Part shown: piece after piece, positions 1 through 8,899 of the stretch
Position numbering within the stretch: position 1 is the stretch's first letter
How the letters are laid out: each line of letters begins with the position of its first letter
DNA from: Nocardia jinanensis
Lineage (GTDB): Bacteria; Actinomycetota; Actinomycetes; Mycobacteriales; Mycobacteriaceae
NCBI RefSeq assembly: GCF_014645735.1
Contig: NZ_BMMH01000021.1
Span: 20,733-84,732, forward strand
DNA length: 64,000 bases
Direction: 5' to 3'
Notes under the pieces: model-generated
Databases searched by the model: none
The model's input: only the letters and a program-made list of their open reading frames with translations
Told to the model about the DNA's origin: nothing
Position numbers and translations under genes: made by a program

Positions 1-84
1 GAGATCGCCGATTACGGCATCGTGGGCGACCTGTTCAATGTCGCCCCGCAGCTGACCGAAGAGGTCAAGAAGCACAAGGGCTGA
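1..84 (+). CDS. etfA: electron transfer flavoprotein alpha subunit, C-terminal end (partial)
   Basis: Only the last 27 codons are present, ending in TGA at 82-84. The peptide (start EIADYGIVGDLFNVAPQL) matches the C-terminus of EtfA/FixB, where the conserved YGIVGDLF segment closes the FAD-binding domain. EtfA and EtfB carry electrons from acyl-CoA and related dehydrogenases to the respiratory chain. The assignment is supported by what follows downstream: a GNAT and an acyltransferase gene and then, after the accessory block, cysteine desulfurase, the same neighbourhood as fixB (Rv3028c) in M. tuberculosis. The rest of the gene lies to the left of the window. Confidence 0.85.
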   Translation, partial: EIADYGIVGDLFNVAPQLTEEVKKHKG

Positions 85-115
85 CCACCCGCGGCATCGG
101 CCGCGAACAGATCAC

Positions 116-151
116 AGCTGTGCCCGGCCGGTTCACCGGCCGGGCACAGCT
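116..151 (+). terminator. strong hairpin after etfA
   Basis: A perfect 16-bp stem (116-131 with 136-151) has a four-base loop, ttca, and is followed by tctttc. It starts 31 bases after the etfA stop. A Rho-independent terminator is the simplest reading. The stem is symmetric, so it could also serve the convergent MFS gene that ends at 285. Confidence 0.85.
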
Positions 152-284
152 CTTTCGGACGCATCCCGAAACGGCAGTTACGCCGCCCGTTCGTCACAGT
201 TCATCCGGGGGCCGATCGTCTGTGCGGCCGGGGACCGATTCTTGTCTCCGAGCGATTCTTGTTTCCGAGCGAGCGGTGTGTCCG

Positions 285-1466
285 TCACCGGCGCGCGGAA
301 TCGGGCGGGGGTAACAGGAGAGCGAGCGCGGCCGCCGCGGCGGGGACCACACAGAGCGCGGTCAACGCGGCCTCCGGGCCGTGCCGGTCGGCGAGGCCGC
401 CGAGGACGGGCATGAACAGCCCGCCCGCGCTCACCGCGATACCGAGGGTTACGCCGGCGGCGGTACCGGGCCGCGTCGGCAGATAGTCCTGTCCCAGTTT
501 GACCAGCACCGCGAACGGCATATTGACAGCCACCCCGGCCACGGCCACCAGCGCCACCGCCAGCCGGGGATCGGCGCTGAGCCGCAGCGCGACCAGGACC
601 GGGACCGCGACGAGGCCACCGAACTGGATGGTCGCCCGCATTCCGATCCGATCCGCGATACGTCCGCCGGCCAGCGTGCCGGCAACGCCACCGACCAGGA
701 ACGCGGTAAGTGCTACCCCGCCCATCACGCCGCCGGCGCCCAGATACCCGATCCAGTACAGGGCGATGAAGGTGTTCATCCCGAGGAATACGACCGACCG
801 GATGATCGCGACCACGGTCAGCAGGAGGAAAGGCCCCCACCGGTCCCGGCCCACCGCCGCGATCGCGGCCGGCGGGTGGGAGCCGAGCCGTGACTGGTGC
901 CGCCACAGGACGAAAGCCATGAGTACCGCCGGTGGGATGAAGAGCGCGGTGGCGCCGACACCCAGCGTGGCGAGCAGTGGAGTGGCGAGGGCGGGTGCGA
1001 GGAAGAAACCGACGCTTCCACCGGCCGCGAACAGGCTCATGGCGACGGTGCTGTCGCCGGCGGCGACGCGGGCATCCCGCCCGGCCGCGGGATGGAAGGC
1101 GGCGATACCGATTCCGGAGAGCAGGATCAGCGACCATACGATCGGATAGGCCGGTGCCGGGCCCGCCAGTCCTGCTCCGGCCCCGGCCACCAGTAACCCG
1201 GCGGGCGCCATCCACCGCAGCGGCCTGCGGTCCACCAGTACCCCGAGCAGTGGCTGGGGTAGTGAACTCCCCAGCGCGGCGGCCAGGGCGAGACCGGACG
1301 CGGCGACATAGCTGTAGCCGCGCTCCAGGACGAAGAACGGGATGCTCGCTGGTACCAGACCCTGATAGAAGTCGTCCACCGCGTGCGCGAAGAACCACTG
1401 GCGCATACGATTCCAAATTCTCGCCGGATTCGCGGCCGCGGTGGCGGCGGTCGTCGGGGTGTCCAC
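285..1466 (-). CDS. MFS exporter, fosmidomycin-resistance (Fsr) type
   Basis: The 393-residue protein is hydrophobic throughout and consistent with a 12-segment major facilitator. The N-terminal FAHAVDDFYQGLVPA block (about residues 26-40) followed by QPLLGVLVDRR resembles the Fsr family of drug/fosmidomycin exporters. The start is GTG at 1466: an AGGAGG-like site lies 6-7 bases upstream, and the longer frame to 1568 would run through the divergent promoter and beyond the AraC gene start. It is transcribed away from the AraC-type gene at 1546, with only 79 bases between them, so that regulator probably controls it. The substrate is unknown; an efflux role is inferred from the family. Confidence 0.8.
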   Translation of the reverse strand: MDTPTTAATAAANPARIWNRMRQWFFAHAVDDFYQGLVPASIPFFVLERGYSYVAASGLALAAALGSSLPQPLLGVLVDRRPLRWMAPAGLLVAGAGAGLAGPAPAYPIVWSLILLSGIGIAAFHPAAGRDARVAAGDSTVAMSLFAAGGSVGFFLAPALATPLLATLGVGATALFIPPAVLMAFVLWRHQSRLGSHPPAAIAAVGRDRWGPFLLLTVVAIIRSVVFLGMNTFIALYWIGYLGAGGVMGGVALTAFLVGGVAGTLAGGRIADRIGMRATIQFGGLVAVPVLVALRLSADPRLAVALVAVAGVAVNMPFAVLVKLGQDYLPTRPGTAAGVTLGIAVSAGGLFMPVLGGLADRHGPEAALTALCVVPAAAAALALLLPPPDSARR

Positions 1467-1545
1467 AGCCGGTCCTCCTGATGGTCGGTCGACGATCAGC
1501 GTAGGAAGCGGCCGGGTGCGACTTCTTCCGATAAAATGCCAAGTT

Positions 1546-2394
1546 ATGTCGATAACCCGCCAAACCATGCCCGCGCCGACCAGGGTGCGGGATCTGCCGG
1601 GTGGATCGCATATCGAGCTGCACCGGCATCCCGAGCATCAATTGATCTATTGCAGCGGCGGTGCGGCCCAGGTGCGTACCGAGGCCGGTACCTGGATCGC
1701 ACCGCAGGATCGAGCGATCTGGATTCCCGCGAGGCACTGGCATGAGCACCACTTCTTCGGCCCGACCCGATTCCACTGCATCGCGTTCCCGCTCGGGCAG
1801 TGGGCGGATCGGGTGACGCCGGAGGTGCTCGCGACTTCCGCGCTGGTCCGCGAACTGATCATCACCTGTTCCGCGCCGGGCGAATTGCCGGAGCGCGAAC
1901 TCGGCCGGTTGCGGCAGGTTCTGCTGGATCAGCTGGACCGGATGCCCCGCCAGCACCTGCCACTGCCGGTCGCCATCGACGAACGCCTCCGTGAAGCATG
2001 TGCCCTGGTCGAACGCGATCTCGAGAGCACCCGGACGCTGGCCGAACTGGGCCGGCGGGTGGGAGCCGGGGAACGCACCCTCACCCGGTTGTTCCGCACC
2101 GAGTTCGCGATGACCTACCCGCAATGGCGGACCCACCTGCGTCTGCACCGGGCGGTGCGATTGCTCGCCGAGGGGTATTCGGTGACCACGGTCGCCGGTC
2201 GCTGCGGCTGGGCCTCGCCCAGCGCCTTCATCGACGTCTACCGGCATGCCTTCGGGTGCACCCCCGGTAGTTCACGTCGTGGGGTGATCCCGGAGTCGCG
2301 CAGAGGCGGCGAGGCCGTGTCGTCGGCCCGCGCGCGCTCCGCCGGGCGTGGCAGTGGAAACGCCAGCGTTTCTTATTCGGTCTATTCCAAATAG
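1546..2394 (+). CDS. AraC-family transcriptional regulator
   Basis: The protein has 282 residues. The N-terminal half is cupin-like with closely spaced histidines (HPEHQLIYC, WHEHHFF). The C-terminal 80-90 residues carry the two AraC helix-turn-helix units (LAELGRRVGAGERTLTRLF, then TVAGRCGWASPSAFIDVYR). ATG 1546 is chosen because earlier in-frame codons lie inside the divergent promoter. An additional arginine/serine-rich tail of about 40 residues follows the usual end of the domain and may reflect 3' drift. Divergent arrangement with the exporter at 285-1466 suggests that it senses a compound the exporter removes. Confidence 0.82.
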   Translation: MSITRQTMPAPTRVRDLPGGSHIELHRHPEHQLIYCSGGAAQVRTEAGTWIAPQDRAIWIPARHWHEHHFFGPTRFHCIAFPLGQWADRVTPEVLATSALVRELIITCSAPGELPERELGRLRQVLLDQLDRMPRQHLPLPVAIDERLREACALVERDLESTRTLAELGRRVGAGERTLTRLFRTEFAMTYPQWRTHLRLHRAVRLLAEGYSVTTVAGRCGWASPSAFIDVYRHAFGCTPGSSRRGVIPESRRGGEAVSSARARSAGRGSGNASVSYSVYSK

Positions 2395-2580
2395 TCTGTG
2401 GTGGAGCGTTTTCCGTATCGATATCCATTCCGGTAACCGCTGACTCGAACGAGAGAATTGGCTATGCTGTGCGCGTCGATCGTCGACGGCATCGGCATTA
2501 CTGCGTGGTGATCGGCGCTCGGGGGCGCCGATTTCCGATAATTCAAGATCGGCCGCCTCGGCGGTGAGAAAAGGGGAGCT

Positions 2581-3147
2581 GTGCACGGCCGTAGGGGGTT
2601 CGGTCCATTGCCGGACAGCCGAGTCGTATCGACAGTGTTCGCGCGGGTCACCGGATCCGGTCGCGTGGGTGGCACCGATTTCGGCTGCCCGTTGCTCACC
2701 TCCGCCGCGGGCCTGGTGGATGCGCATCGGCGCTTGGCGGTGGCGCGGCCCAGCTGGGATGACGTGGTGATGACCTGGGTGCCGGGTGCGGCCGGCCCGG
2801 AGCTACCGGAAATGGATCCGGCCGATGATCCCTTCACCGGCAGTTGGGAGGACGCGCAACGGCATATTCTCGCGATAGATCTGGAGGCCCACCGTGTTCT
2901 CGGTGAGCCCGGTGCCGGTGCGGTGGAGCATCACGAGGGCCTGGGCGCGATATTCGGCCGTATGGCACATCTGTACACGATTTCCTTCGATCGGTTCGTA
3001 TTGGACGGACCACTTGCGCCGAATCGCCGGCAATTGGCCCGCGCGTATTTTTCCTACGAGACCCTCGCGGGTGAACTGGTCTGCGGGAAAAAGTGTCTGC
3101 CACCGTTGTTCGGCCGCCCGGTCGCCGACGACATCGGTGACGAATGA
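2581..3147 (+). CDS. hypothetical protein
   Basis: The 188-residue protein is not recognised. It begins with GTG at 2581 preceded by AAAAGGGGAG, a good ribosome-binding site. The middle is acidic (PEMDPADDPFTGSWEDAQRH) and there is no membrane segment or signal peptide. The 186 bases upstream are AT-richer than the surroundings and probably hold the promoter. It precedes an SDR gene by 151 bases, so a shared transcript is possible but not shown. Coding potential is judged from amino-acid composition and the start signal only. Confidence 0.6.
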   Translation: MHGRRGFGPLPDSRVVSTVFARVTGSGRVGGTDFGCPLLTSAAGLVDAHRRLAVARPSWDDVVMTWVPGAAGPELPEMDPADDPFTGSWEDAQRHILAIDLEAHRVLGEPGAGAVEHHEGLGAIFGRMAHLYTISFDRFVLDGPLAPNRRQLARAYFSYETLAGELVCGKKCLPPLFGRPVADDIGDE

Positions 3148-3298
3148 CCCTCTATCGGACGGTATTTCCGGGATTCCGGGGGCCCTACCCACGAGCTACC
3201 GCGATATCAGACCGTGGACCGATGCGGCTGCCGACGGCGCCGGTGACGATGGTAAAGGTCGTCCGCCACCGGGGTGGACCAGGCGGAGTGGAGTTTTC

Positions 3299-4144
3299 AT
3301 GGAATTGGAGTCCGGGCAGGTAGCTGTCGTTACCGGTGCCGCGAATGGGATCGGCCGGGCCGTGGCCGCCGCGCTGGTAGCGCGGGGGCTGCGGGTCGCG
3401 GTGGCCGATGTGGAGACCGATGCCCTGGTGCGGACCGCCGCCGAACTCGGCGATCAGGTGATCGCCGTGCCCACCGACGTCGCCGATATCGATCAGGTGC
3501 GTGCGCTCGCGGACCGGACAATCGCCGCGTTCGGCCGGGTGGACCTGGTCGTCAACAACGCGGGTGTGGGCGCGGGTGGGCCGAGCTGGGATATCGCTCC
3601 GGCGGATTGGGACCGGGTCTGGTCGGTGAACGTGGGTGGTGTGGTCAACGGTATCCACGTGTTCACCCCGCATCTGATCGCCGCCGGAAGTGGGCATATC
3701 GTCAACACCGCCTCGCTGGCCGGACTGACCGTCGGTCTGTTCGGTGCGCCGTACGCCGCGAGCAAGAGCGCCATCATCTCCCTCTCGGAATCGCTGCGGG
3801 GCGAACTGGAGATCATCGCGCCGAATATCGGTGTGACCGTGGTGTGTCCGGGGCCGGTCGATACCCGCATGTTCCGCGGACTCACCGAAATGGCCGGGCC
3901 GCCCGAGGGTGGAGCGTCCGCGTCGGAAGCGATGTCCCCGGAGGTCGTGGCCGCACTCGCGCCGATGATGGAGGCGGTCGCCGAGATGGCGAAGGAGATA
4001 TTGCCGACCGCGCAGGCCGCGGAGATCATCCTCGCCGCAGTGGAGGCCGGAAAGCTCTACGAGACAACACATCCGCTGATGTCACTCGCGGCGCGGGAGC
4101 GGATCGACACCATTATGGAATCATTCGGCGCGCCCACCGGATAG
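3299..4144 (+). CDS. short-chain dehydrogenase/reductase (SDR)
   Basis: The 281-residue protein is a classical SDR. The nucleotide-binding motif TGAANGIG is at residues 12-19, the NNAG motif near 90, and the catalytic Ser plus YAASK near 145-165 (NTASLAG, then PYAASKSA), followed by the CPGPVDT segment after the active site. The start is ATG 3299, with GGAGTGGAG 6-7 bases upstream. It probably catalyses NAD(P)-dependent alcohol/ketone interconversion; the substrate cannot be read. The C-terminal region, about 60 residues beyond the core, is typical of SDRs acting on bulky hydrophobic substrates in mycolate-producing actinobacteria. Confidence 0.85.
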   Translation: MELESGQVAVVTGAANGIGRAVAAALVARGLRVAVADVETDALVRTAAELGDQVIAVPTDVADIDQVRALADRTIAAFGRVDLVVNNAGVGAGGPSWDIAPADWDRVWSVNVGGVVNGIHVFTPHLIAAGSGHIVNTASLAGLTVGLFGAPYAASKSAIISLSESLRGELEIIAPNIGVTVVCPGPVDTRMFRGLTEMAGPPEGGASASEAMSPEVVAALAPMMEAVAEMAKEILPTAQAAEIILAAVEAGKLYETTHPLMSLAARERIDTIMESFGAPTG

Positions 4145-4185
4145 GTGGATGGCATGGTGCGCATTCCTCGAATCGGGGCGGCGAT

Positions 4186-4509
4186 ATGACACAGCCCGAA
4201 GCCCTTGCCCGGCCGTACTGGCGGAGCACCGGCAATCCGCGATTCCCATTGGCCGCCGAAGTGGCGGGGAGCTGGTGGGTGGTGCGCGCCAACCCTTTCC
4301 CCGACCACTGTATGTGGACACTGTTCGTCGACGGGGTCGTCCGCTACGACATCGAGCGGGTGCCGCCCAGTTGGGGACGGCTCGCCCCGTGGTCGGCACC
4401 GCCGCTGGATTCCGCTACCGCGGAATCGGTACTCGCCCCGGTGCGGCAGCTGGGTGTCTACGGCAGCGAGGTCGGTCGGCCCTGTGACGATCCGTTCTGC
4501 TGCGGTTGA
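4186..4509 (+). CDS. hypothetical protein, 107 residues
   Basis: A small soluble protein with ATG at 4186, 41 bases after the SDR stop, so probably co-transcribed with it. It is rich in Trp and Pro (SWWVVRANPFPDHCMWTLFVDG) and ends in CDDPFCCG, where clustered cysteines could bind metal. I do not recognise a family. A strong hairpin begins at its stop codon, which supports the 3' end of a transcriptional unit here. Confidence 0.65.
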   Translation: MTQPEALARPYWRSTGNPRFPLAAEVAGSWWVVRANPFPDHCMWTLFVDGVVRYDIERVPPSWGRLAPWSAPPLDSATAESVLAPVRQLGVYGSEVGRPCDDPFCCG

Positions 4510-4542
4510 ACCGCACCCGGTTCTCAGGAACCGGGTGCGGTT
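4509..4542 (+). terminator. hairpin terminator after the SDR unit
   Basis: A 15-bp perfect stem (4509-4523 with 4528-4542) with the loop tcag overlaps the stop codon of the 107-residue protein. There is no long T tract, only a ttccc context. Confidence 0.8.
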
Positions 4543-4661
4543 CCCAGCAGACTCCCAGCTGTGCCCCCAGCCGGCGCACAGCGAGCCGGACTAACGTCGC
4601 GGTTGTCGGAGAGTCGGTCGGATCGGTCGACGAGAAGTGCGGTGCGACAAGGAGTTACACA

Positions 4662-4958
4662 GTGAAACTGAAACCGGCGAGTAGAGCCCTCGCCGCCCTG
4701 GTGTGCGGGGCGGCGGTGGCGGGTGCGGCCGTCACGGGAACCGGCGTGGCCGGTGCCGATCCTGGGCCCGAGAAGAAGATTGTCATCAACGGCCAGGAGA
4801 GGCCCGATATCGACCGGGTGATCCTGCGTGCGGATATCGACCGGGATCTGCCGGGCTATCGGCTGCCGCCGGGGAGCCCCGGCGTGATCATCCTGAAGAG
4901 CGGTGAGGTCAAACCGGTGCCCGAGGGCGCCGTGCTCCGGCAGCGCCCCGGCCGGTGA
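4662..4958 (+). CDS. small secreted protein
   Basis: The 98-residue protein starts at GTG 4662, with AAGGAG seven bases upstream. The N-terminus is a typical Sec signal peptide: KLKPASR, then a long Ala/Val/Gly-rich core, with likely cleavage after GVAGA before DPGPEK. The mature part of about 65 residues is charged and repeats an Arg-Asp-Ile-Asp-Arg pattern (RPDIDRVILRADIDRDLP). No cysteine or lipobox is present, so it should be released to the cell envelope or medium. Function unknown. It stands alone between two intergenic regions. Confidence 0.75.
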   Translation: MKLKPASRALAALVCGAAVAGAAVTGTGVAGADPGPEKKIVINGQERPDIDRVILRADIDRDLPGYRLPPGSPGVIILKSGEVKPVPEGAVLRQRPGR

Positions 4959-5423
4959 TCGCGCGGTGACAGTCGCCCGTGTCGTTGTGTGACGGCACCA
5001 CGAACCGACCCGAGCCGGATCCCTCGCCACTCGGGTCGCCGGTGGCCCGCCGTGCCGAACCGGCGAGGTCACTGAAGCCCCGTCGGCCATTGCCCGGCCG
5101 GCGGGGTAGCGCGGCCCGGTACGTCGGCAGAGCATTGTGAGGACTGCACTATCGGAACGGCTCGGCTCCGGCATGGGTGGCACCGAGAGGTGAAGCCTCG
5201 GTATCGGCGTCGGGCTCTCGGTCGTGGCCGTTGTTCGTGCGGCTCTGAACCTGGTCTCGGTGGCGGTGATCGCCGGCATGCCGGTCTCGGGCAGGGCGTC
5301 GCCGGATATTCACCGATGAATCCGCCGCTCGCCGATTCGGGCCGCGGTCGCGGTGTTCACGACGGGATCGTTTCGGGAATCGTCACAGAACCCGAGCCGA
5401 CGCGTCGGCCTGCCCCAGTACTG
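4959..5423. other. intergenic, no confident gene
   Basis: This 465-base stretch lies between the secreted protein and the convergent LysR gene. It is GC-rich with several short inverted repeats around 5025-5110. A 31-codon hydrophobic frame starts at a GTG near 5223 (AVVRAALNLVSVAVIAG) and stops at about 5318, but it lacks a clear ribosome-binding site, so I do not call it. Confidence 0.5.
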
Positions 5424-6281
5424 CTAGGCGCAGTGCAGACCCTCGAGCAGTGAGTCGAGGATGGGTGTACGGCGGGTGTCGGCACGAATGACCGCCGAAA
5501 CGGGGATGCGGAGGCGGTGGTCGACCAGCGGGAGCGCGGCGATGCCCTCGGTGGAGCTGTTGGCGTAAAGGACCGTCCAGGCGTCGGGGTGGTTGATCAG
5601 CTCCATGGTCGCGGTGTGGTCCGGCGGTATGGGTGGGCCGAACGTGGGTCCGGTGGGGAGGTCGGCGAACGCGGTCCGGATGACAGTGTGCAGGAGGAAC
5701 TGCTCGGATTCCGGCGGAAGGAGCAGCGGGTAGGCACTGAGTTCGGCGAGGGTGACGTCGGTACGGCCGGCCAGCGGATGCGCGGGGGCGGTGGCGAGAG
5801 TGAGGTCCTCCACCCATAGTTGCTCGACCATCAGTCCGGCCTGCTGCACACTGCCGCGGATCAGCGCGAGATCGCAATCGCCGTCCGCGACGGCGGCGAC
5901 CCGCTGACGGAAGGGTTTGATGACGAATTCGATCTCCGCGCCGGGGTGCGCGTCGCGCGCACCGGCGATGGCCGAGAGCGATCGCGTGGCGAACGACATA
6001 TTCGCCGCCAGCCGGATCCGCGGTCCGGTGGTACGGATGGAGGCGCGGATGGCCGATTCCAGACCTAGCATCTGCTTGGCCAGCGGTAGTAATCTTGTGC
6101 TCGCGTCGGTGGGGACGACCGATCGGGTCGAACGCTCGAAGAGTTGCACGCCCAGGTCGTGCTCGAGCCGGGCGATCTGATGGCTGATCGCCGACTGTGA
6201 GATAAAGCACCGGACGGCAGCCCGGCTGAAACTGAGCTCCTCGCACACCGCCACGAAGTACGTGAGCTGGCGTAGTTCCAC
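5424..6281 (-). CDS. LysR-family transcriptional regulator
   Basis: The 285-residue protein begins with the standard LysR helix-turn-helix (ELRQLTYFVAVCEELSFSRAA, then ISQSAISHQIARLEHDLGVQLF). An effector-binding domain follows from about residue 90. I prefer GTG 6281 because family members start at M-ELRQL and GGAG lies 6 bases upstream; ATG 6293 is the alternative and adds four residues. It is divergent from the NDH-2 gene at 6393, with about 110 bases between them, so regulation of that dehydrogenase or autoregulation is the natural hypothesis. Confidence 0.85.
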   Translation of the reverse strand: MELRQLTYFVAVCEELSFSRAAVRCFISQSAISHQIARLEHDLGVQLFERSTRSVVPTDASTRLLPLAKQMLGLESAIRASIRTTGPRIRLAANMSFATRSLSAIAGARDAHPGAEIEFVIKPFRQRVAAVADGDCDLALIRGSVQQAGLMVEQLWVEDLTLATAPAHPLAGRTDVTLAELSAYPLLLPPESEQFLLHTVIRTAFADLPTGPTFGPPIPPDHTATMELINHPDAWTVLYANSSTEGIAALPLVDHRLRIPVSAVIRADTRRTPILDSLLEGLHCA

Positions 6282-6293
6282 CGCGATCTCCAT

Positions 6294-6392
6294 TCATGAT
6301 CAGAACAGATAAGAGTCATCTCAATTATGCGCCCTGAACCCTGAAATATCTTCCTTATGGATGACGGTTCCTAATGAGTGAAGGAGGCTGTC
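6294..6392. promoter_or_regulatory. divergent LysR / NDH-2 promoter region
   Basis: This is an AT-rich interval by the standard of the window. It contains the dyad gag-tcat-ctc at 6313-6322 and TTATG/TAATG-type elements, compatible with a LysR operator. The NDH-2 ribosome-binding site AAGGAGG lies at 6381-6387. Confidence 0.45.
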
Positions 6393-7697
6393 ATGCACAA
6401 GGTCAGTGATATCGGCGCCGGCGTGGAATACGCGGATGTCGTGATCATCGGTTCGGGGTTCGGCGGGCTCGCCGCGGCCAAGCAATTGGCCAAGGCGGGA
6501 GTGGATCATGTCCTGATCTCGAGCACGCCGGAACACCTGTTCCAGCCGCTGCTCTATCAGGTCGCCACCGGGGTATTGGCGTCCGCCGAGATCGCACCCC
6601 CGATCGCGAACATCCTGCGCCGGCACAAGGAGGCGGATGTCCGGTTGGGTGAAGTCACCGATATCGAGCCCGACGCCGCCGTCCTGACCTACCGCACCGG
6701 TGAAGAGACCCGGCAGATCCGCTACGGATCGCTGATCGCGGCCACCGGTGCGAGCCAGTCGTATTTCGGACGCGACGACTTCGCCGACAAGACCTACTCA
6801 CTGAAGACCATCGACGATGCGCGGCTGCTCCGGGCCCAGATCGAACGGGTATTCCGTGAGGCGGCCAAGGCCGACGAGGAAACCCGCCGCCGGCTGCTGT
6901 CGTTCGTCGTCGTCGGCGCCGGGGCCACCGGTGTCGAGGTCGCGGGGCAGTTGAAAGAGCTGGCCAAGCGGTATTACCACCAGGAGGTCTCGGTGACCCT
7001 GGTCGAGGGCGCCGGCGCGGTGCTACCGCCGTTCGGCGGCGGGCTATCGGAGTACGCGAAGAAAACGCTGACCCGCAGCGGGGTCGACGTGCTGCTCGGT
7101 ACCTTCGTCACCGATATCCAGGACGGCCAGGTCACGGTCAAGGACAAAGACGGTACCCAACGACAGATCGACGCCGAGACCATCGTGTGGTCGGCGGGTG
7201 TGCAGGCCGGTGGTTTCGCGAAACTACTGGCCGCGGCGACCGGTTGCGAAACCGATCGCGCCGGGCGCCTGCTCATCAACCCCGACCTCACCGTGGGCGG
7301 CTACGCCGATATCTACGCGATCGGCGATATGACCTCGCTCAACGGCTACCCGGGCCAGTCGCCCGTGGCGATGCAGGAAGGCCGGCACGCCGCCGACATC
7401 ATCAGCCGTGACACCCACCCGGGCACTCCGTTCGTGTACTGGGACAAGGGCAGCATGGCGGTGATCAGCCGGTTCAGCGCGGTGACGAAGCTGAACGACA
7501 AGATCACCTTCCGCGGTGTCTTCGCCTGGTTCATCTGGCTGGCCGTGCACCTGTTCTACCTGGTGGGCTTCCGGAATCGGTTCGCCGCGGTCCTGTCGTG
7601 GCTGGTGGCGTTCATCGGCACCGGGCGGCCCGGGTTCCAGGAGGTGGACCGCCAGCATCTGGAACGGGTACGCGAACCCGAACGTTTCGTCGCCTGA
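6393..7697 (+). CDS. ndh: type II NADH:quinone oxidoreductase (NDH-2)
   Basis: The 434-residue flavoprotein is a single-subunit, non-proton-pumping NADH dehydrogenase that passes electrons to menaquinone at the inner membrane face. The FAD dinucleotide motif IIGSGFGGLAAA is near residues 18-30, the NADH motif VVVGAGATGVEVAG near 170-185, and the FAD ribityl-binding YAIGDM near 310. The C-terminal amphipathic/hydrophobic helix (FAWFIWLAVHLFYLVGFRNR) fits membrane attachment. ATG 6393 is supported by AAGGAGG six bases upstream. It is probably a paralogue rather than the only Ndh. The divergent LysR regulator suggests conditional expression. Confidence 0.88.
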   Translation: MHKVSDIGAGVEYADVVIIGSGFGGLAAAKQLAKAGVDHVLISSTPEHLFQPLLYQVATGVLASAEIAPPIANILRRHKEADVRLGEVTDIEPDAAVLTYRTGEETRQIRYGSLIAATGASQSYFGRDDFADKTYSLKTIDDARLLRAQIERVFREAAKADEETRRRLLSFVVVGAGATGVEVAGQLKELAKRYYHQEVSVTLVEGAGAVLPPFGGGLSEYAKKTLTRSGVDVLLGTFVTDIQDGQVTVKDKDGTQRQIDAETIVWSAGVQAGGFAKLLAAATGCETDRAGRLLINPDLTVGGYADIYAIGDMTSLNGYPGQSPVAMQEGRHAADIISRDTHPGTPFVYWDKGSMAVISRFSAVTKLNDKITFRGVFAWFIWLAVHLFYLVGFRNRFAAVLSWLVAFIGTGRPGFQEVDRQHLERVREPERFVA

Positions 7698-7731
7698 CGA
7701 GCGCCGCCGGGCGGAGCTCTCGGCGGACCGG

Positions 7732-7839
7732 GCACGGCCGCAGCGATCGCGGGGGTACGCAGGGTGCGCACGGCCGCAGCGAACGCGGAGGTACGCAGGG
7801 TGCGCACGGCCGGAGCGAACGCGGAGGTACGCCTAGGCC
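7732..7839. repeat. 36-bp tandem repeat, three copies
   Basis: Three head-to-tail copies start at 7732, 7768 and 7804. Each begins gcacggccg and carries gcgaacgcggaggtacgc; the first and last copies differ at a few bases. They lie in the 370-base gap after the NDH-2 gene and do not resemble coding sequence. On the minus strand, the unit's gtacctccgcgttcgctgcggcc segment is nearly the same as the start of the 68-bp unit repeated at 44897-45302, so both arrays come from one dispersed repeat family. Confidence 0.85.
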
Positions 7840-8067
7840 CGCGGGCGGGCCCGGTCGAGCAGGGTCCGCCCGCGGCGCTTACGCTGGGTAGCGGCGAATT
7901 CCAGGTTGCGGCCGGCCCAATTCCGGTGCCGAGTCCGGTGTTCGCGCGAACGCGCGGGTACTGTCCGGTGAACGTCCGGTGTGACCTACGTCTCGTTAAC
8001 CGAACCGGCATGCTCGCGACACGTCACGGACGCCCCGGCGCAGTCTCGGACTGGCCTGCTTGGCGTC

Positions 8068-8895
8068 ATGGCTATTACGTCCGTGCTGACGGCTCCGGCT
8101 CGACCGGCCGCCGGCGAGGATCACCGGTCCCGTTACGCTCTGATCGTCTCCTCCGACACCGACCATCGCATCGCGGCGCAGCGGTTGCGGTACAACGTAT
8201 TCGCCGGCGAGCCGGGATTCTCGATCCCCGACGACGGCACAGGCCTGGACGCGGACAGGTTCGACGAACACTGCGACCATATGCTGGTCCGCGACGAGAC
8301 CACCGGCGAGTTCGTCGGGTGCTACCGGATGTTGCCGCCGGACAAGGTCGCCGGGGCCGGTGGGTACTACACGGCCACCGAATTCGACCTCACGAACCTC
8401 GACCCCGCGGGTTTGCGGGTCGTGGAGATGGGGCGCGCGTGCGTGGTCCCCGATCATCGCAACGGCTCGGTCCTCACGCTGATGTGGGCCGGCATTCTGC
8501 ACTATATCCAGCTCACCGGCTATGACTGGGTGATGGGATGTGCTTCGGTGCCCATGCAGAACAGCCCGGCCGAACCGGCCGGTGTCAATGTTCGCGGGGT
8601 GCGCGACTTCCTGCTCGGTAAGCACGCCTGCGCGCCGGAGAAACGGGTGCGCCCCTACCGCCCTGTTGTGGTCGACGGGGTGGCGCTCGACGATCTGCCC
8701 GCCCCCGCCCGCCCGAAACTGCCGCCCCTGCTCAACGGCTACCTGCGGCTCGGCGCCGAGATCTGCGGGGAGCCCGCGCACGATCCGGATTTCGCCGTCG
8801 CCGATTTCGTGGTCTTGCTGGGGCTCGACACCATCAACACCCGCTATCTCGATCGGTTGCGCGGCGCCGCCGCGAATTTCGGCGGCGGGCGGTGA
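8068..8895 (+). CDS. GNAT-fold N-acyltransferase, OlsB-like
   Basis: The 275-residue protein belongs to the ornithine-acyl-ACP N-acyltransferase-like group. Visible blocks are RLRYNVFAGEPGF (about 53-65), FDEHCDHMLVRD, VGCYRMLPP and VEMGRACV..DHRNG, the last being the acyl-donor region. The 4-base gap to a following PlsC-type acyltransferase gives the OlsB/OlsA arrangement that makes ornithine lipids in other bacteria: one enzyme N-acylates ornithine, the next O-acylates the product. The same pair (Rv3027c/Rv3026c) follows etfA in M. tuberculosis. ATG 8068 fits family starts; no strong ribosome-binding site is visible. Substrate is inferred. Confidence 0.75.
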   Translation: MAITSVLTAPARPAAGEDHRSRYALIVSSDTDHRIAAQRLRYNVFAGEPGFSIPDDGTGLDADRFDEHCDHMLVRDETTGEFVGCYRMLPPDKVAGAGGYYTATEFDLTNLDPAGLRVVEMGRACVVPDHRNGSVLTLMWAGILHYIQLTGYDWVMGCASVPMQNSPAEPAGVNVRGVRDFLLGKHACAPEKRVRPYRPVVVDGVALDDLPAPARPKLPPLLNGYLRLGAEICGEPAHDPDFAVADFVVLLGLDTINTRYLDRLRGAAANFGGGR

Positions 8896-8899
8896 GGTG

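Noticed and set aside
178..2247. Long minus-strand open frame of about 690 codons
   Set aside because: It runs antisense to both the MFS and AraC genes and is made of Arg/Gly/Pro-rich sequence typical of GC-rich shadow frames.
7732..7839. CRISPR repeats, because the unit is 36 bp
   Set aside because: The copies are head to tail with no spacers.
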